Of a DNA stretch of 64,000 nt, positions 54,401 through 63,055 are shown in pieces. The stretch's first letter is position 1. Each line of letters opens with the position of its first letter. The DNA lies in contig JADJJL010000001.1 of the NCBI GenBank assembly GCA_016710265.1, forward strand, positions 620,001 through 684,000, read 5' to 3'. Origin of the DNA: Saprospiraceae bacterium. GTDB lineage: Bacteria; Bacteroidota; Bacteroidia; Chitinophagales; Saprospiraceae. The notes beneath the pieces were generated by a model. That model searched no databases. It saw only the letters and a program-made list of their open reading frames with translations, and was not told where the DNA came from. A program made the translations under genes and the position numbers.

Positions 54401-54991
54401 ATCCACTCTGGTACTCCAATGATCAGAACGATCTGTCAGGTCCATGCTGATGTCCCAAGCAAGTCTCAATTTTCCATGTTGATCCAACATATAAACCAAC
54501 TTACACGGAATATCAGAATGGGTAAAATTGGTTTTGGAATAGATTTTTTTATCATTTGCAGATCTGCTTATTTCTGATGGTAAAATCGCGTTCTTTACAT
54601 CATAATGTAAAATCATTTTTTCCATGGCCTGAATAGGATTGATTCTTGCTTTGGTGGTATTGACCTTTGATGCAAGTGAAGCAACAAAACGATGTGGAGA
54701 ATCAAAGACTTTTCCATCCTTTGTGATATGCACAGAGGTGATTGCATTGTACACTGGGATGCCTTTGTAACTCTGTTGATAATAAATATGGGTTAAACCA
54801 TTGTGTTCTGATATATATTGATCACTGATCAAAAGCTCTAACACATCTTCCTTCTGTAGCCCCCATTGGCTTGTGGAAGATTGAATATACTGGCGCCCCA
54901 ACTGTTCAAGCTGAACGTTCTGCGCCTTGATAGTGGATGTTATCCATAAAATACTGAAAGTGAGTAGGTAAAGTATAAATTTTTTCATCAA
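51434..54991 (-). CDS. Secreted M36 (fungalysin-type) metalloprotease with PA insert and type A T9SS tail
   Basis: A large extracellular zinc protease of 1185 residues. The signal peptide ends at about residue 23. An FTP/PepSY-type propeptide covers about 50-200. The catalytic domain contains the zinc motif HEYGHG (H584, E585, H588) and a downstream GEGWSDF with the third ligand, plus a PA domain inserted at about 475-560 (AKLQGKIAVISRGECEFSEKALFAQNAGAIAVI). Further beta-sandwich domains lead to a C-terminal type A sorting domain (VKVFPNPGKDKIFVQM to SQKLMLK) for type IX export. It fits with the peptide-scavenging genes at 1-4 kb. Confidence 0.95.
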   Translation of the reverse strand: MMKKFILYLLTFSILWITSTIKAQNVQLEQLGRQYIQSSTSQWGLQKEDVLELLISDQYISEHNGLTHIYYQQSYKGIPVYNAITSVHITKDGKVFDSPHRFVASLASKVNTTKARINPIQAMEKMILHYDVKNAILPSEISRSANDKKIYSKTNFTHSDIPCKLVYMLDQHGKLRLAWDISMDLTDRSDHWSTRVDAVTGEILNENNFTVSCQFGHRHVGRCTDEIHSESANSLDKTSVSSNLNNMKPSASGYNVVPVPFESPLHGSRQLVTDPEYKNASPYGWHDTNGQAGAEFTITRGNNVNAYLDRNADNAADPERADGGASLVFDFPFDQKLNPASYTKAAMTNLFYMNNMIHDVLYQFGFTEPAGNFQTNVYGKGGAGGDHVLAEAQDGSGVNNANFSTPGDGGSGRMQMFLWSGSAGDVSIDAPDSIAGAIPMTPGSGWGGVATTTPLIGEAVWSDDGAPGKERLGCRNSQKPAKLQGKIAVISRGECEFSEKALFAQNAGAIAVIICGFDEQNISMAAGARGAQVTIPTYFARKSICDRFLAYIDNGLVIRIVKPTGTGSGPDSLDGDFDNGIIAHEYGHGVSNRLTGGPSQSGCLGNGEQMGEGWSDFMSILMTQKAGDNRDIVKGIGNYAGNGPIDGIGIRRKPYATNMAVNSHTYKNINTSVHDLGEVWAVMLWDLYWALSDKYGYDPNFLNKTSGNNIAIQLVMDGMKIQPCSPGIVDGRNAILKADSVNNGAANACLIWEVFARRGVGYTASQGSSSQVGDEREDFEAFPTCVNKTLVRKSAPFVIKAGEEFTVTIILRNLRVGSVKNVRLEDLIPDGCTYIAGSASLAPTSLNSNQIVWVIDSMRSLQNLTISYKMRSASDRFSNTLFIDDFEHPDTEFKYEWTMDAPGTVGNGSFQWIGGLGVDQSTAWWWETSGAEARKNFLFNLDPIILPDVECSVLYYHKLNTLQGLDGGYIDISTDGQIYDRVEDADFFLNGYQGELSYGTFPIPFLKGFSGYVKDYTPVVFDISKYKGKGIQIKFNAGNDAEEESTQAGEKGWLIDNLEVITPYFYNSDLCMTTGLGETECVNFGKKGILVDSKKVVNTSADQKTDQNVKVFPNPGKDKIFVQMQEAKQDFIVHLRNIHGQILQTQKGTQGASTLSFDVANLARGMVIVEIIEAGKVYSQKLMLK

Positions 54992-55044
54992 GTATAATTT
55001 TTTAACAAAAAGAGTCGTAAATTTACAATTAATTTAAAAATCAA

Positions 55045-55797
55045 GTGAAAAAACAAGCTTCAGAATGGATTATGGGGAAGAATGGCCTGCTGGAGGCATT
55101 GTCTGTGGGTAAAGAATTACAAAAAGTTTACCTGGGTGATTATTTAGAAGATCAAACTCAGCGAGAGCTTATAAAATTGGTTCGTAAAAGTAAGATTTCG
55201 GTTTTGACAGTTCCCAAAAGCAAACTTGATAAGCTTTGTCCCGGATTGCACCAGGGTGTTTTAGCCCTGATCAATCCCATCAATTTTCTCAATGTGTCCG
55301 ATGTCGTTAGTTATTTATTTGAATCAGGGGTTCATCCGGCCTTGGCTATTTTAGATGGTATCACAGATGTACACAATTTTGGTGCAATAGCAAGATCTGC
55401 TGAAGTGTTAGGAATTCAAGCCCTCATTATTGGAAAAAAACAGAGTGCGCCTATTAATCATGAAGCAGTAAAAGCATCCGCCGGTGCCTTGCTTAGAATA
55501 CCGGTCTGCAAAGAAAACAATCTGGCTCATGTTGTCAAAGAATTAAAAAAAATGGGAATATTTATTTGTGCAGCCAGTGAAAAAGCAGAAGTCCATATTT
55601 CTGAAGTAAATCTAAACCAACCAATTGCATTTATACTTGGATCCGAAGGTGAAGGTATTTCTTATGACTTAATTTCCGAAGCCGACCAATTGGTCAAAAT
55701 ACCTCAGTTGGGAAAAACAAATTCGCTAAATGTTAGCGTAGCTTCCGGGATCCTGTTTTATGAATGGATGATTCAAAACCATTTTCCAAAAATTTAA
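55045..55797 (+). CDS. rlmB: 23S rRNA (guanosine-2251-2'-O)-methyltransferase RlmB-like (TrmH family)
   Basis: A SPOUT-fold 2'-O-ribose methyltransferase. An N-terminal substrate-binding region (WIMGKNGLLEAL, LHQGVLALI, 1-75) precedes the SPOUT core with ILDGITDVHNFGAIARSAEVLG, the trefoil-knot LGSEGEGIS, and IPQLGKTNSLNVSVASGIL. The GTG start at 55045 gives 250 residues, the usual length. RlmB and other TrmH-type enzymes share these motifs, so the exact target is inferred. It is divergent from the M36 protease gene. Confidence 0.92.
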   Translation: MKKQASEWIMGKNGLLEALSVGKELQKVYLGDYLEDQTQRELIKLVRKSKISVLTVPKSKLDKLCPGLHQGVLALINPINFLNVSDVVSYLFESGVHPALAILDGITDVHNFGAIARSAEVLGIQALIIGKKQSAPINHEAVKASAGALLRIPVCKENNLAHVVKELKKMGIFICAASEKAEVHISEVNLNQPIAFILGSEGEGISYDLISEADQLVKIPQLGKTNSLNVSVASGILFYEWMIQNHFPKI

Positions 55798-55860
55798 TTT
55801 ACAGCTTTACTGAATCAATTTAGTCATTTTATTGTTTTAATATTTCAAACTCTATCAAAC

Positions 55861-56751
55861 ATGTCCCGATTCAATTGTCTTTTATTATTTCTACAGTTTC
55901 TTGGTGTTTCCCAAGCTTATGCCCAAGATAGTTTAGCTTCCTCTTTACTGTGGAAAATATCAGGTCAAGATATAGCAGAACCGTCCTACTTATTCGGAAC
56001 CATTCACATCATTCCTGCAGAAGATTATTTTTTACCCAAAGGCACTGTAGAAAGTTTTAAAAACAGCAAGACATTATTTATGGAACTTGATTTAAGTGGT
56101 GCCGGAGATTTCGAAAATATGCTCCCAATCATGGATAAAATATTCATGGAAAATGATACTACTTTGGCGGATTTATTGACACCGGAAGAATACATGACAG
56201 TGAGTGAATATATGGAACAAATGGGATTGCCAATGATGTTCTTTGAAAAAATGAAACCCATGTTTTTAAGCGCCATGGCTTCACCTGAAATGAATCCTGC
56301 GAACTTGCAAAATGGATCTGTAAAATCCTATGAAATGGAGTTTGCAGAAATGGCGAAATCCCAAAACAAAAATTTAAAAGGACTAGAGACCGTTGAATTT
56401 CAATTATCCTTATTTGATCAAATTCCATACGCTACTCAAGCAAAATTGATGGTGGATGCTTTTAAAGCAACGGACAAACAAACAGGTGAACTAGACAAAC
56501 TGGTCGAAATATACAAATCTCAAAATTTAAATTTATTACAAAGCGCCATCGAAGAAGGCGATGATGGTCTAAGACCTTATATGGCCATTTTACTAAATAA
56601 TCGAAATCGAAGTTGGATCCCGGTGATGCAAAAAAACATGGCTCAAGGTAGCTGTTTTTTTGCGGTAGGTGCCGGTCATCTTGGGGGCCCAAATGGTATC
56701 ATCAAGCTTTTAAAAGAACTCAATTATAAGGTAGAACCTATCGCACAATAA
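55861..56751 (+). CDS. TraB/GumN-family secreted protein
   Basis: A 296-residue exported protein with a signal peptide (1-21, ending AYAQ). The family motifs are LLWKISGQDIAEPSYLFGTIHI near the mature N-terminus and AVGAGHLGGPNGIIKLLKELNYKVEPI at the end; both include the conserved GxxH pieces. Related proteins (the Tiki/TraB clan) are metal-dependent peptidases or peptide-binding proteins; activity here is uninvestigated. It lies 7 bases before the carbonic anhydrase gene, so they form a unit. Confidence 0.9.
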   Translation: MSRFNCLLLFLQFLGVSQAYAQDSLASSLLWKISGQDIAEPSYLFGTIHIIPAEDYFLPKGTVESFKNSKTLFMELDLSGAGDFENMLPIMDKIFMENDTTLADLLTPEEYMTVSEYMEQMGLPMMFFEKMKPMFLSAMASPEMNPANLQNGSVKSYEMEFAEMAKSQNKNLKGLETVEFQLSLFDQIPYATQAKLMVDAFKATDKQTGELDKLVEIYKSQNLNLLQSAIEEGDDGLRPYMAILLNNRNRSWIPVMQKNMAQGSCFFAVGAGHLGGPNGIIKLLKELNYKVEPIAQ

Positions 56752-56758
56752 TTATCTT

Positions 56759-57271
56759 ATGCCACTTTTACAGAAAGTCAGAGGATATTTTCCAATTATC
56801 CATACAGATACTTTTATTGCAGAAAATGCGACCATCACTGGCGATGTCGTGATAGAGCGTGGCAGCAGTATTTGGTATAATTCCGTGATTCGTGGCGACG
56901 TAAATTCAATTCGCATTGGTAAGGAAGTCAATATTCAGGATGGTGCAATCATTCATTGTACCTTTCATAAAAGTATAAGCACAATTGGAGATAGAGTTAG
57001 CATAGGACATAGGGCAATTATCCATGGTTGTCAAATCGAAAGTGATGTGCTAATAGGAATGGGTGCGATTATTATGGATCATGTTTACATTCCATCCAAT
57101 GTCATAGTTGGAGCAGGAGCCTTGATTACTGAAAATCAAATTCTGGAATCAGGTTTTATTTATACAGGTATCCCTGCAAAAAAATTTAAAGCATTGGACC
57201 AATCGCAATTTGATTTTTTTATCAAAAGAACTGCCGCCAATTATCAAATGTATGCGGACTGGGTGAAATAG
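56759..57271 (+). CDS. Gamma-class carbonic anhydrase-like hexapeptide-repeat protein
   Basis: A left-handed beta-helix protein of 170 residues. Hexapeptide turns run from GDVVIERGSSIWYNSVIRGDVNSIRIGKEVNIQDGAII. The metal ligand positions are IIHCTFHKS and SIGHRAIIHGC (His residues in the family's three-His pattern). The C-terminal helix contains PAKKFKAL. Such proteins may be carbonic anhydrases or acyltransferase relatives; the His set makes a metal site likely. It directly follows the TraB gene. Confidence 0.93.
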   Translation: MPLLQKVRGYFPIIHTDTFIAENATITGDVVIERGSSIWYNSVIRGDVNSIRIGKEVNIQDGAIIHCTFHKSISTIGDRVSIGHRAIIHGCQIESDVLIGMGAIIMDHVYIPSNVIVGAGALITENQILESGFIYTGIPAKKFKALDQSQFDFFIKRTAANYQMYADWVK

Positions 57272-57319
57272 AAATATTGATATAATTTAACACCAATCCT
57301 GATCAACCAATTTTATAAA

Positions 57320-57939
57320 TTATTCCAAGTCTTGTGTTTTGGAATAAACCACTCGCTGGTGGAATTTTACAAATTCTTGTTTACTTCCAAACCAATCAAA
57401 TAATTCATTTCTCAACAAAAAGGTAGGCAGATCTGATAGCAATACAGAATAACTATCATGAATCCATTGACCCACGGATTTTGTAAGATGGTGGTGAACT
57501 GCATTTTTATGAATATACCATTCAAAAGTGCTGAAGTCATTTTCTTCTACAACACAATTTCTCTTCATAAAATCAATAAATAAACTCCCTTTCCTTCTAT
57601 ACACTTTGTTAAATGATTTTGTATAACTGTTTAAAAAATTACTGAATCTTTCCATGATGAAATCAGACAAATTGTGGCGTAAGGGATCATAAGTCTTTTT
57701 TTTACTTCTTCAAAATGTTGAATGATGGTTTCTTCATCCCTTACTCTTGCAAATAAATGAAAATGATTTGGAATAAGAGCATAACAATAAATACCACAAA
57801 CAGGAGATGTATGTTTATTTAATTTTTCTAGAAAAAATCTATAATTTTCTTCACAAAGAAACAATTTCTCACTCCCAATTGCCCTTGAAAGCAAATGGTA
57901 AGTGTGATCGGGTAAGAGAGGTTGGTGGTATTTATTCAC
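57320..57939 (-). pseudogene. Second RAYT transposase, split by a one-base shift at an A8 run
   Basis: The first frame (57939-57631) encodes the N-terminus with the HUH motif NHFHLF; it runs through an A8 tract (57697-57704, minus strand) and drifts out of frame. The second frame (57670-57320) carries the rest, including WYIHKNAVHHHLT with the candidate nucleophilic tyrosine. Joining them with one extra base at the tract gives 206 residues, a normal RAYT length. The A-run is a classical slippery sequence (A AAA AAA), so frameshifting or transcript slippage could also make the full protein. No flanking REP repeat was seen. Confidence 0.82.
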
Positions 57940-58091
57940 TTCACAAACTTAAAACTTAACACAAACCTAAAAAGATTTTATGTAAATTTTTAATTTTGTT
58001 TTATATTAATACTTTCACCCTCTCATAAAATTTTACTCAAACATTTTAGGTTTTGTTTTATTCTAACCTTTTAGGTTTTATCTGAGGTTTT

Positions 58092-58694
58092 TTACTGCAA
58101 AATATATTCACTCCCGTCATTCCAGCGAATTCTGCTCGGCCCTATCCCTTTAATCCAATCCAGAGTTGTTAGTCCTAATACTGCACTGGTGTCAGTGGGA
58201 TCATTGAGTTTAAGTAAAAGAGTGCTTTTACTATTATACACAGTATCGAAAATCGCGGAGCTCCAATTTGGACGAGGAACGGTTACCAGAGTATCTGCAT
58301 ATAATCGACATAGAAAAGCAGTGTCATTGTTCTGAATATAACTAAAATTTACTACATCTCTGATGGTTTCTACCATAAATACTATGGATTGTCCGGACCT
58401 TTGTCCAGACAAATAAGATATCTTGCCATTAAAAACCGTACAACATCCCGGCTCACCAACACAGGTATCATAGGAAGTGCCGGTCCGATTAAGTCGAATG
58501 GTATTTGACGGATTAAATTGATCTAAATAAGTAAGTTCTCCCGGTTGGTCTACATCTGTAACCCAGGATACAGCTTTTGCAGATTCGTATACAATGGGTG
58601 GTGTACATCCTCCACAATCTTGGATACTATCAATGCAACATGATGTTACAAAAAAGATGGAAACATAATAAAATAAAATATGGATTTTCATCAT
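58092..58694 (-). CDS. Hypothetical lipoprotein
   Basis: A 200-residue exported protein whose N-terminus ends in the lipobox FVTSC (Cys19). The mature part is rich in Cys, Thr and short strands (DCGGCTPP, CVGEPGCCTVF) and is probably an all-beta surface protein. No domain is recognised. It is separated from its neighbours by AT-rich gaps, the left one (57940-58091) containing repeated TTTTAGGTTT words and no gene. Confidence 0.7.
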   Translation of the reverse strand: MMKIHILFYYVSIFFVTSCCIDSIQDCGGCTPPIVYESAKAVSWVTDVDQPGELTYLDQFNPSNTIRLNRTGTSYDTCVGEPGCCTVFNGKISYLSGQRSGQSIVFMVETIRDVVNFSYIQNNDTAFLCRLYADTLVTVPRPNWSSAIFDTVYNSKSTLLLKLNDPTDTSAVLGLTTLDWIKGIGPSRIRWNDGSEYILQ

Positions 58695-58728
58695 CGCAAT
58701 CTAACTGAGAAATACTAACGCAGATATT

Positions 58729-59499
58729 CTAAATAAAATGTCTTAACATGATAACTTCTTGTGTAGTGAGATGGCGAAACCTTCCCCGTGCTATATTTTT
58801 TTTGGTTAATCCGGCATAATAAACCCTGTCCAACTTTTTAACTTCATAGCCCAGATGTTCAAAAATACGTCTTACGATTCTGTTTTTTCCAACATGAATT
58901 TCAATTCCAACTTCATCTCTTTTTTCCCCAACAAATTCGATTCCATCTACTTTAACCTTACCATCTTCCAGTTCAATGCCTTCCGTGATTCTAATAAAAT
59001 CATTCTTCGTTAAGGGCTTATCCAATCCAACGTGGTAGATTTTCTTAATTCTAAACGAAGGATGTGACAACCTCTGCGACAACTCTCCATCATTGGTTAA
59101 TAACAATAAACCAGTGGTGTTTCTATCCAATCGCCCAACAGGATAAACTCTTTCAGAGACTTTGCCTGCCAATAAGCTCAAAACGGTCATGCGATCATTT
59201 TCATCCTTTAAAGTGGTGATCGTATTTTTTGGTTTATTCATCAAGATGTAAACCTTGTTTTCTTCAGGTTTAATGATTTTTCCGAGATAGCTAATTTTAT
59301 CTTTGGGTTGAACTTCATAAGCAGGGTTTATCTCTTGCTTCCCATTGACCGAAACATGGCCATTCTTTACCAGATCCGCTGCCATCCTTCTGGAGCAAAT
59401 TCCGCAATGAGCCACATATTTATTTAGACGCATGGGTGCATCTTTGGCTATTTTGGGTTTTGCTACAGTTTTTTTAGAACGGGATGGTATCATCGTCAT
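58729..59499 (-). CDS. Ribosomal large-subunit pseudouridine synthase (RsuA/RluB type)
   Basis: Converts uridine to pseudouridine in rRNA. An N-terminal S4 RNA-binding domain (MRLNKYVAHCGICSRRMAADLVKNGHVSVNG, about 23-70) is followed by the catalytic core with VGRLDRNTTGLLLLTNDGEL (Asp nucleophile) and ILMNKPKN, closing with IHVGKNRIVRRIFEHLGYEVKKLDRV. At 256 residues the length is usual. RluB and RluE-type enzymes are close, so the target base is not certain. Its start overlaps the last 26 bases of dnaB. Confidence 0.93.
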   Translation of the reverse strand: MTMIPSRSKKTVAKPKIAKDAPMRLNKYVAHCGICSRRMAADLVKNGHVSVNGKQEINPAYEVQPKDKISYLGKIIKPEENKVYILMNKPKNTITTLKDENDRMTVLSLLAGKVSERVYPVGRLDRNTTGLLLLTNDGELSQRLSHPSFRIKKIYHVGLDKPLTKNDFIRITEGIELEDGKVKVDGIEFVGEKRDEVGIEIHVGKNRIVRRIFEHLGYEVKKLDRVYYAGLTKKNIARGRFRHLTTQEVIMLRHFI

Positions 59500-60979
59500 T
59501 AATCTTGGATGGAATGATTTTTATATTTGGTGTTGATCCAAAACCAAAGATGTTTTGATCTTCATCATAAGGTACAAATTTAGCATATTGTTCCTTAAAC
59601 AATACTTTTATGGTGTCAGTTGCGCCGTTTCGGTGTTTTGCAATAATTAATTCTGTTAAACCTCTTACTTCTTGAGATACAGTATCGCTTGTTCCATCGT
59701 AATAATTTTCACGATAAATAAACATGACCATGTCTGCATCCTGTTCGATGGCACCGGATTCTCTTAAGTGACTCAATTGTGGTCGTTTATTTCCCTGACC
59801 TGTTTCTACCTGTCGGTTTAACTGAGACAATGCAATCACGGGTATATTTAATTCTTTGGCCAAACCTTTTAATGCACGGGAAATGGTGGAAATTTCTTGC
59901 TCTCGACTGTATCTTTTATCATTCCCACCCACCGTCATTAATTGCAAGTAATCAATGATGACCATCGAGATACCATGATTTTGATGCAATCTTCTACATT
60001 TTGCCCTTAATTCAAACACGTTGAGTGAAGGAGTATCGTCAATAAAAAGTGGAGCATCACTTAATTTTTCAATGGCAAAATTGAGTTGGGTCCATTCATA
60101 TTCTTCCAATTTTCCATTTCGAAGTTTGCTTCCCTGGATTTCTGATTCCATCGAAATCAGTCGATTGACCAATTCTAAATTATTCATCTCCAAAGAAAAA
60201 AGAGCAACAGGTTTTCGATAGTCCAATGCCGCATTTCTAGCCAAAGCCAAGGTAAATGCAGTTTTACCCATTCCGGGTCTGGCTGCTATAATGATTAAAT
60301 TCGATTTTTGCCAGCCTGAAGTTAATTGATCTAATTGTGGAAATCCTGATGGAATTCCGGTGACCCCATCTGTGGAATCAGATAATTCTTCCAGTCTTTT
60401 TTGTGCCATTCGTGCCAATGCCCCAACAGATTGGTAACCTTTGCGTAGGTTTTTGTCCGTAATTTCATATAAATTTTGTTCAGCCAAATCCAACATGTCC
60501 AAAACATCCTTTGTGTCTTCAAAAGCATCTTTAATGATGAGTGTACACACCCGGATGAGTTCTCTTTGAACATATTTTTGTGCTACAATTCTGGCATAAA
60601 ATTCTGTATTGGCCGAAGAACTAATTTTATTAGACAATTCCAATATATACGGAAGACCTCCTACATTTTCTAATTCTTCCATCTTTCTCAATTGCTCCGA
60701 GACCGTCAATAAATCAACAGGTTGAGAATGATTGAACAAGCTTATCATGGCCTTGTATATGGTCTGATGGGCAGGACTGTAAAATGATTCAGCCCTTAGA
60801 ATTTCTACAGCAATGGAAATGGCATCTCTATCCAACATGACAGCACCCAAAATGGCAGCTTCCAAATCCAACGCTTGCGGTTGGAGGCGTTCATATGCAA
60901 GATTAGAAAAATCTGCTTGCATCTTTCCGCCATAACTGGCCGTTAGATTTTTAGTTGGGCTTGCTTGAGAATAATCCAT
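59474..60979 (-). CDS. dnaB: Replicative DNA helicase
   Basis: The hexameric helicase at the replication fork. An N-terminal domain (LEAAILGAVMLDRDAISIAVEIL) is followed by a linker and the RecA-like core with Walker A IAARPGMGKTAF, Walker B MVIIDYLQLM, and LSQLNRQVETGQGNKRPQLSHLRESGAIEQDADMVMFIYRE. The ATG at 60979 is chosen; an in-frame TTG seven codons upstream is also possible. The 501 residues are typical. The C-terminus overlaps the start of the pseudouridine synthase by 26 bases. Confidence 0.97.
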   Translation of the reverse strand: MDYSQASPTKNLTASYGGKMQADFSNLAYERLQPQALDLEAAILGAVMLDRDAISIAVEILRAESFYSPAHQTIYKAMISLFNHSQPVDLLTVSEQLRKMEELENVGGLPYILELSNKISSSANTEFYARIVAQKYVQRELIRVCTLIIKDAFEDTKDVLDMLDLAEQNLYEITDKNLRKGYQSVGALARMAQKRLEELSDSTDGVTGIPSGFPQLDQLTSGWQKSNLIIIAARPGMGKTAFTLALARNAALDYRKPVALFSLEMNNLELVNRLISMESEIQGSKLRNGKLEEYEWTQLNFAIEKLSDAPLFIDDTPSLNVFELRAKCRRLHQNHGISMVIIDYLQLMTVGGNDKRYSREQEISTISRALKGLAKELNIPVIALSQLNRQVETGQGNKRPQLSHLRESGAIEQDADMVMFIYRENYYDGTSDTVSQEVRGLTELIIAKHRNGATDTIKVLFKEQYAKFVPYDEDQNIFGFGSTPNIKIIPSKINDDDTIPF

Positions 60980-61000
60980 GAATGTTTGAATAGGCTGCAA

Positions 61001-61324
61001 AGGTACTGTTTATCACATCATAAATATTTTATATATAAATATTTTGTAATTTAAATCCTGTGCACAAGTATGTGTATAAATTGTGTATAACTATCTTGCA
61101 AATATCTTGGATTTTTCATACATATTATAATATTTTATAATATATTTTTTCTTAAAAAAGCCAGCGCTTCAAAATCAAGCAATTATTAAATAAAAATGTA
61201 ATATTAGAATTAAGTTTACCGATCAAATCTAAAACCGAAAAGCACACAATCCGTCAAACCGGCTAATGGAAGCTCATCCAAGTCTGTGTATAAAAATTTT
61301 ATATATTTATATCACATATATGTA
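61001..61324. other. AT-rich intergenic region with DnaA-box-like 9-mers; candidate oriC
   Basis: This 324-base gene-free gap contains TGTGTATAA (reverse complement TTATACACA, a DnaA-box variant) three times: 61071-61079, 61082-61090 and 61285-61293. An AT-only-like stretch (about 61108-61150) sits between them. It lies immediately upstream of dnaB. No strict TTATCCACA box is present and no other replication genes flank it, so it may be only an AT-rich spacer or dnaB control region. Confidence 0.35.
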
Positions 61325-61987
61325 TTATCTTGATTTACCTACATTACTCAATCGAGTTTGGACAGTTTCTACTTTTTGTTTCTGAGTACCTATATCTACT
61401 CCAGCGCTAACTTGGTCCTTCTCGTTGGTAACGATGTTTGCTTCTGCCTTGCGAATTCTTTCTTTAGCATCTTCTATGTCTTTGTGATAACCTACGTGGT
61501 CTTTTTTGAGTTTTTCAAGGTTCTTTTCATACTTTTTGAGTTGATCCATTTCATCCTCAAGCTCTTGCCTTATCATTTCACGCTGTACTTCATATGCAAA
61601 TTCTTGCATAAACTTCACAGCTTCACTAGCTGCCGCAGCACTGGTTTTACTACTAATAAATCCAGATTTCATATCAAAAAAAGCAGTCACAAACCCGTCC
61701 TCAATACTTGAATAAATATCCATAGGGTTGTTTCCATTTATAGAACTAATCACAGCATTTTCGATATAATCTTCAGATGCTTTCTTATTTTTCTTTATCT
61801 TTCCATATTCTTTGGTGTATTTTTTCCAAACAGAATTTATTAATTTGGACGATGCACTCGGTATCGAAGCTCTAAAACCGTTTTGCACACCAAGACTCAT
61901 AGATTTAGATATTTCATCCACTTGTGATAACAATGGCACTTGGACCATATAGCTAATCAAAAAAACCATCAAACTGAATTTGAACAT
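61325..61987 (-). CDS. Secreted coiled-coil protein, function unknown
   Basis: A 220-residue protein with a signal peptide (1-22, ending LLSQ). Residues 135-200 are a long charged coiled coil (MIRQELEDEMDQLKKYEKNLEKLKKDHVG and onward). No enzymatic motif is seen. It lies next to the AT-rich candidate-origin region, on the same strand as dnaB but separated from it by 324 bases. It could be a periplasmic structural protein; nothing specific can be assigned. Confidence 0.75.
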   Translation of the reverse strand: MFKFSLMVFLISYMVQVPLLSQVDEISKSMSLGVQNGFRASIPSASSKLINSVWKKYTKEYGKIKKNKKASEDYIENAVISSINGNNPMDIYSSIEDGFVTAFFDMKSGFISSKTSAAAASEAVKFMQEFAYEVQREMIRQELEDEMDQLKKYEKNLEKLKKDHVGYHKDIEDAKERIRKAEANIVTNEKDQVSAGVDIGTQKQKVETVQTRLSNVGKSR

Positions 61988-62146
61988 ATAAAGAATTTTT
62001 ATTTGTTAATTGAATAGTTTAAACAATTTGAAACATTAATTAGTTCCGAAACAACTGTAATCAGTTGACCAATGCACACTTATAAGTCAATTGGAAACAA
62101 TTCAACAAACAGGATTAAATTAGCGGCTTCAAAATCAAAAGAAAAC

Positions 62147-63055
62147 ATGAAAGGACTACTAACATTGGATCGTGTAATAAAGGATTATGACCAACTCAGG
62201 GCAGTGGATCAAATAAGTTTTGAAGTACCTGATTCTTGTATTTTTGGGCTTTTGGGGCCAAATGGTGCTGGTAAAACCTCGCTCATTAGAATTATTACTG
62301 GCATTACGAGAGCTGATTCGGGTACAGTTTTCTTACAAGGTCAACCCATCAACACCCTTCAAAATCCATCCATTGGATATATGCCGGAAGAAAGAGGCCT
62401 CTATAAAAAAATGAAAGTAGGTGAACAATTGATCTATTTATGCAGATTAAAAGGTAAGAGTGCCGCCGAAGCCAAACAATCCGTCACAAATTGGATGGAA
62501 AGATTTGAAATTATGTCCTGGTGGAATAAAAAAGTAGAAGAACTGTCCAAAGGAATGTCCCAAAAGGTCCAATTTATAGCAACCGTGGTGCATGACCCCA
62601 GTTTAATTATTCTTGATGAACCGTTTTCTGGATTAGATCCCATCAATTCAAATCTAATCAAAGATGTCATCATTGATTTAAAAAATAAAGGTGCAGCCAT
62701 TCTTTTTTCCACCCACAGAATGGAACAGGTCGAAGAACTATGCGAACAAATTGTACTCATTAATAAAGGCAAGGCTGTTCTTCAAGGACTTGTTAAAGAA
62801 ATTAGACATCAATTTAAAGAACACTTATTTGAATTGGTGATGAATCCTTCAGAAGGGATTTCATGGGATGGTTATGCAGATTTACTTTCCACCCAAAATG
62901 ATGTCTCAATCATTCGACTTGCTGAAAATCGAAAATCTAATGAAATACTGCAACATATTATTTCTCAAAATATAGACATTGTTTCTTTTAAGGAAATATA
63001 TCCCACTTTCAATGACATATTTATTCGCACTGTAAATGAATCCAACCATGAATAA
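62147..63055 (+). CDS. ABC-2-type exporter ATP-binding protein (NatA-like, DUF4162 C-terminus)
   Basis: A cytosolic ABC ATPase. From the ATG at 62147 (an upstream in-frame extension to 62072 lacks family similarity), Walker A is GPNGAGKTS, the signature is LSKGMSQKVQF, Walker B is LIILDEPFSGLDP and the H-loop is FSTHRMEQ. The C-terminal about 90 residues are the DUF4162-type domain of NatA-like ATPases. It overlaps the permease start by eight bases. Substrates of such systems include sodium and antibiotics, but none can be assigned here. Confidence 0.93.
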   Translation: MKGLLTLDRVIKDYDQLRAVDQISFEVPDSCIFGLLGPNGAGKTSLIRIITGITRADSGTVFLQGQPINTLQNPSIGYMPEERGLYKKMKVGEQLIYLCRLKGKSAAEAKQSVTNWMERFEIMSWWNKKVEELSKGMSQKVQFIATVVHDPSLIILDEPFSGLDPINSNLIKDVIIDLKNKGAAILFSTHRMEQVEELCEQIVLINKGKAVLQGLVKEIRHQFKEHLFELVMNPSEGISWDGYADLLSTQNDVSIIRLAENRKSNEILQHIISQNIDIVSFKEIYPTFNDIFIRTVNESNHE

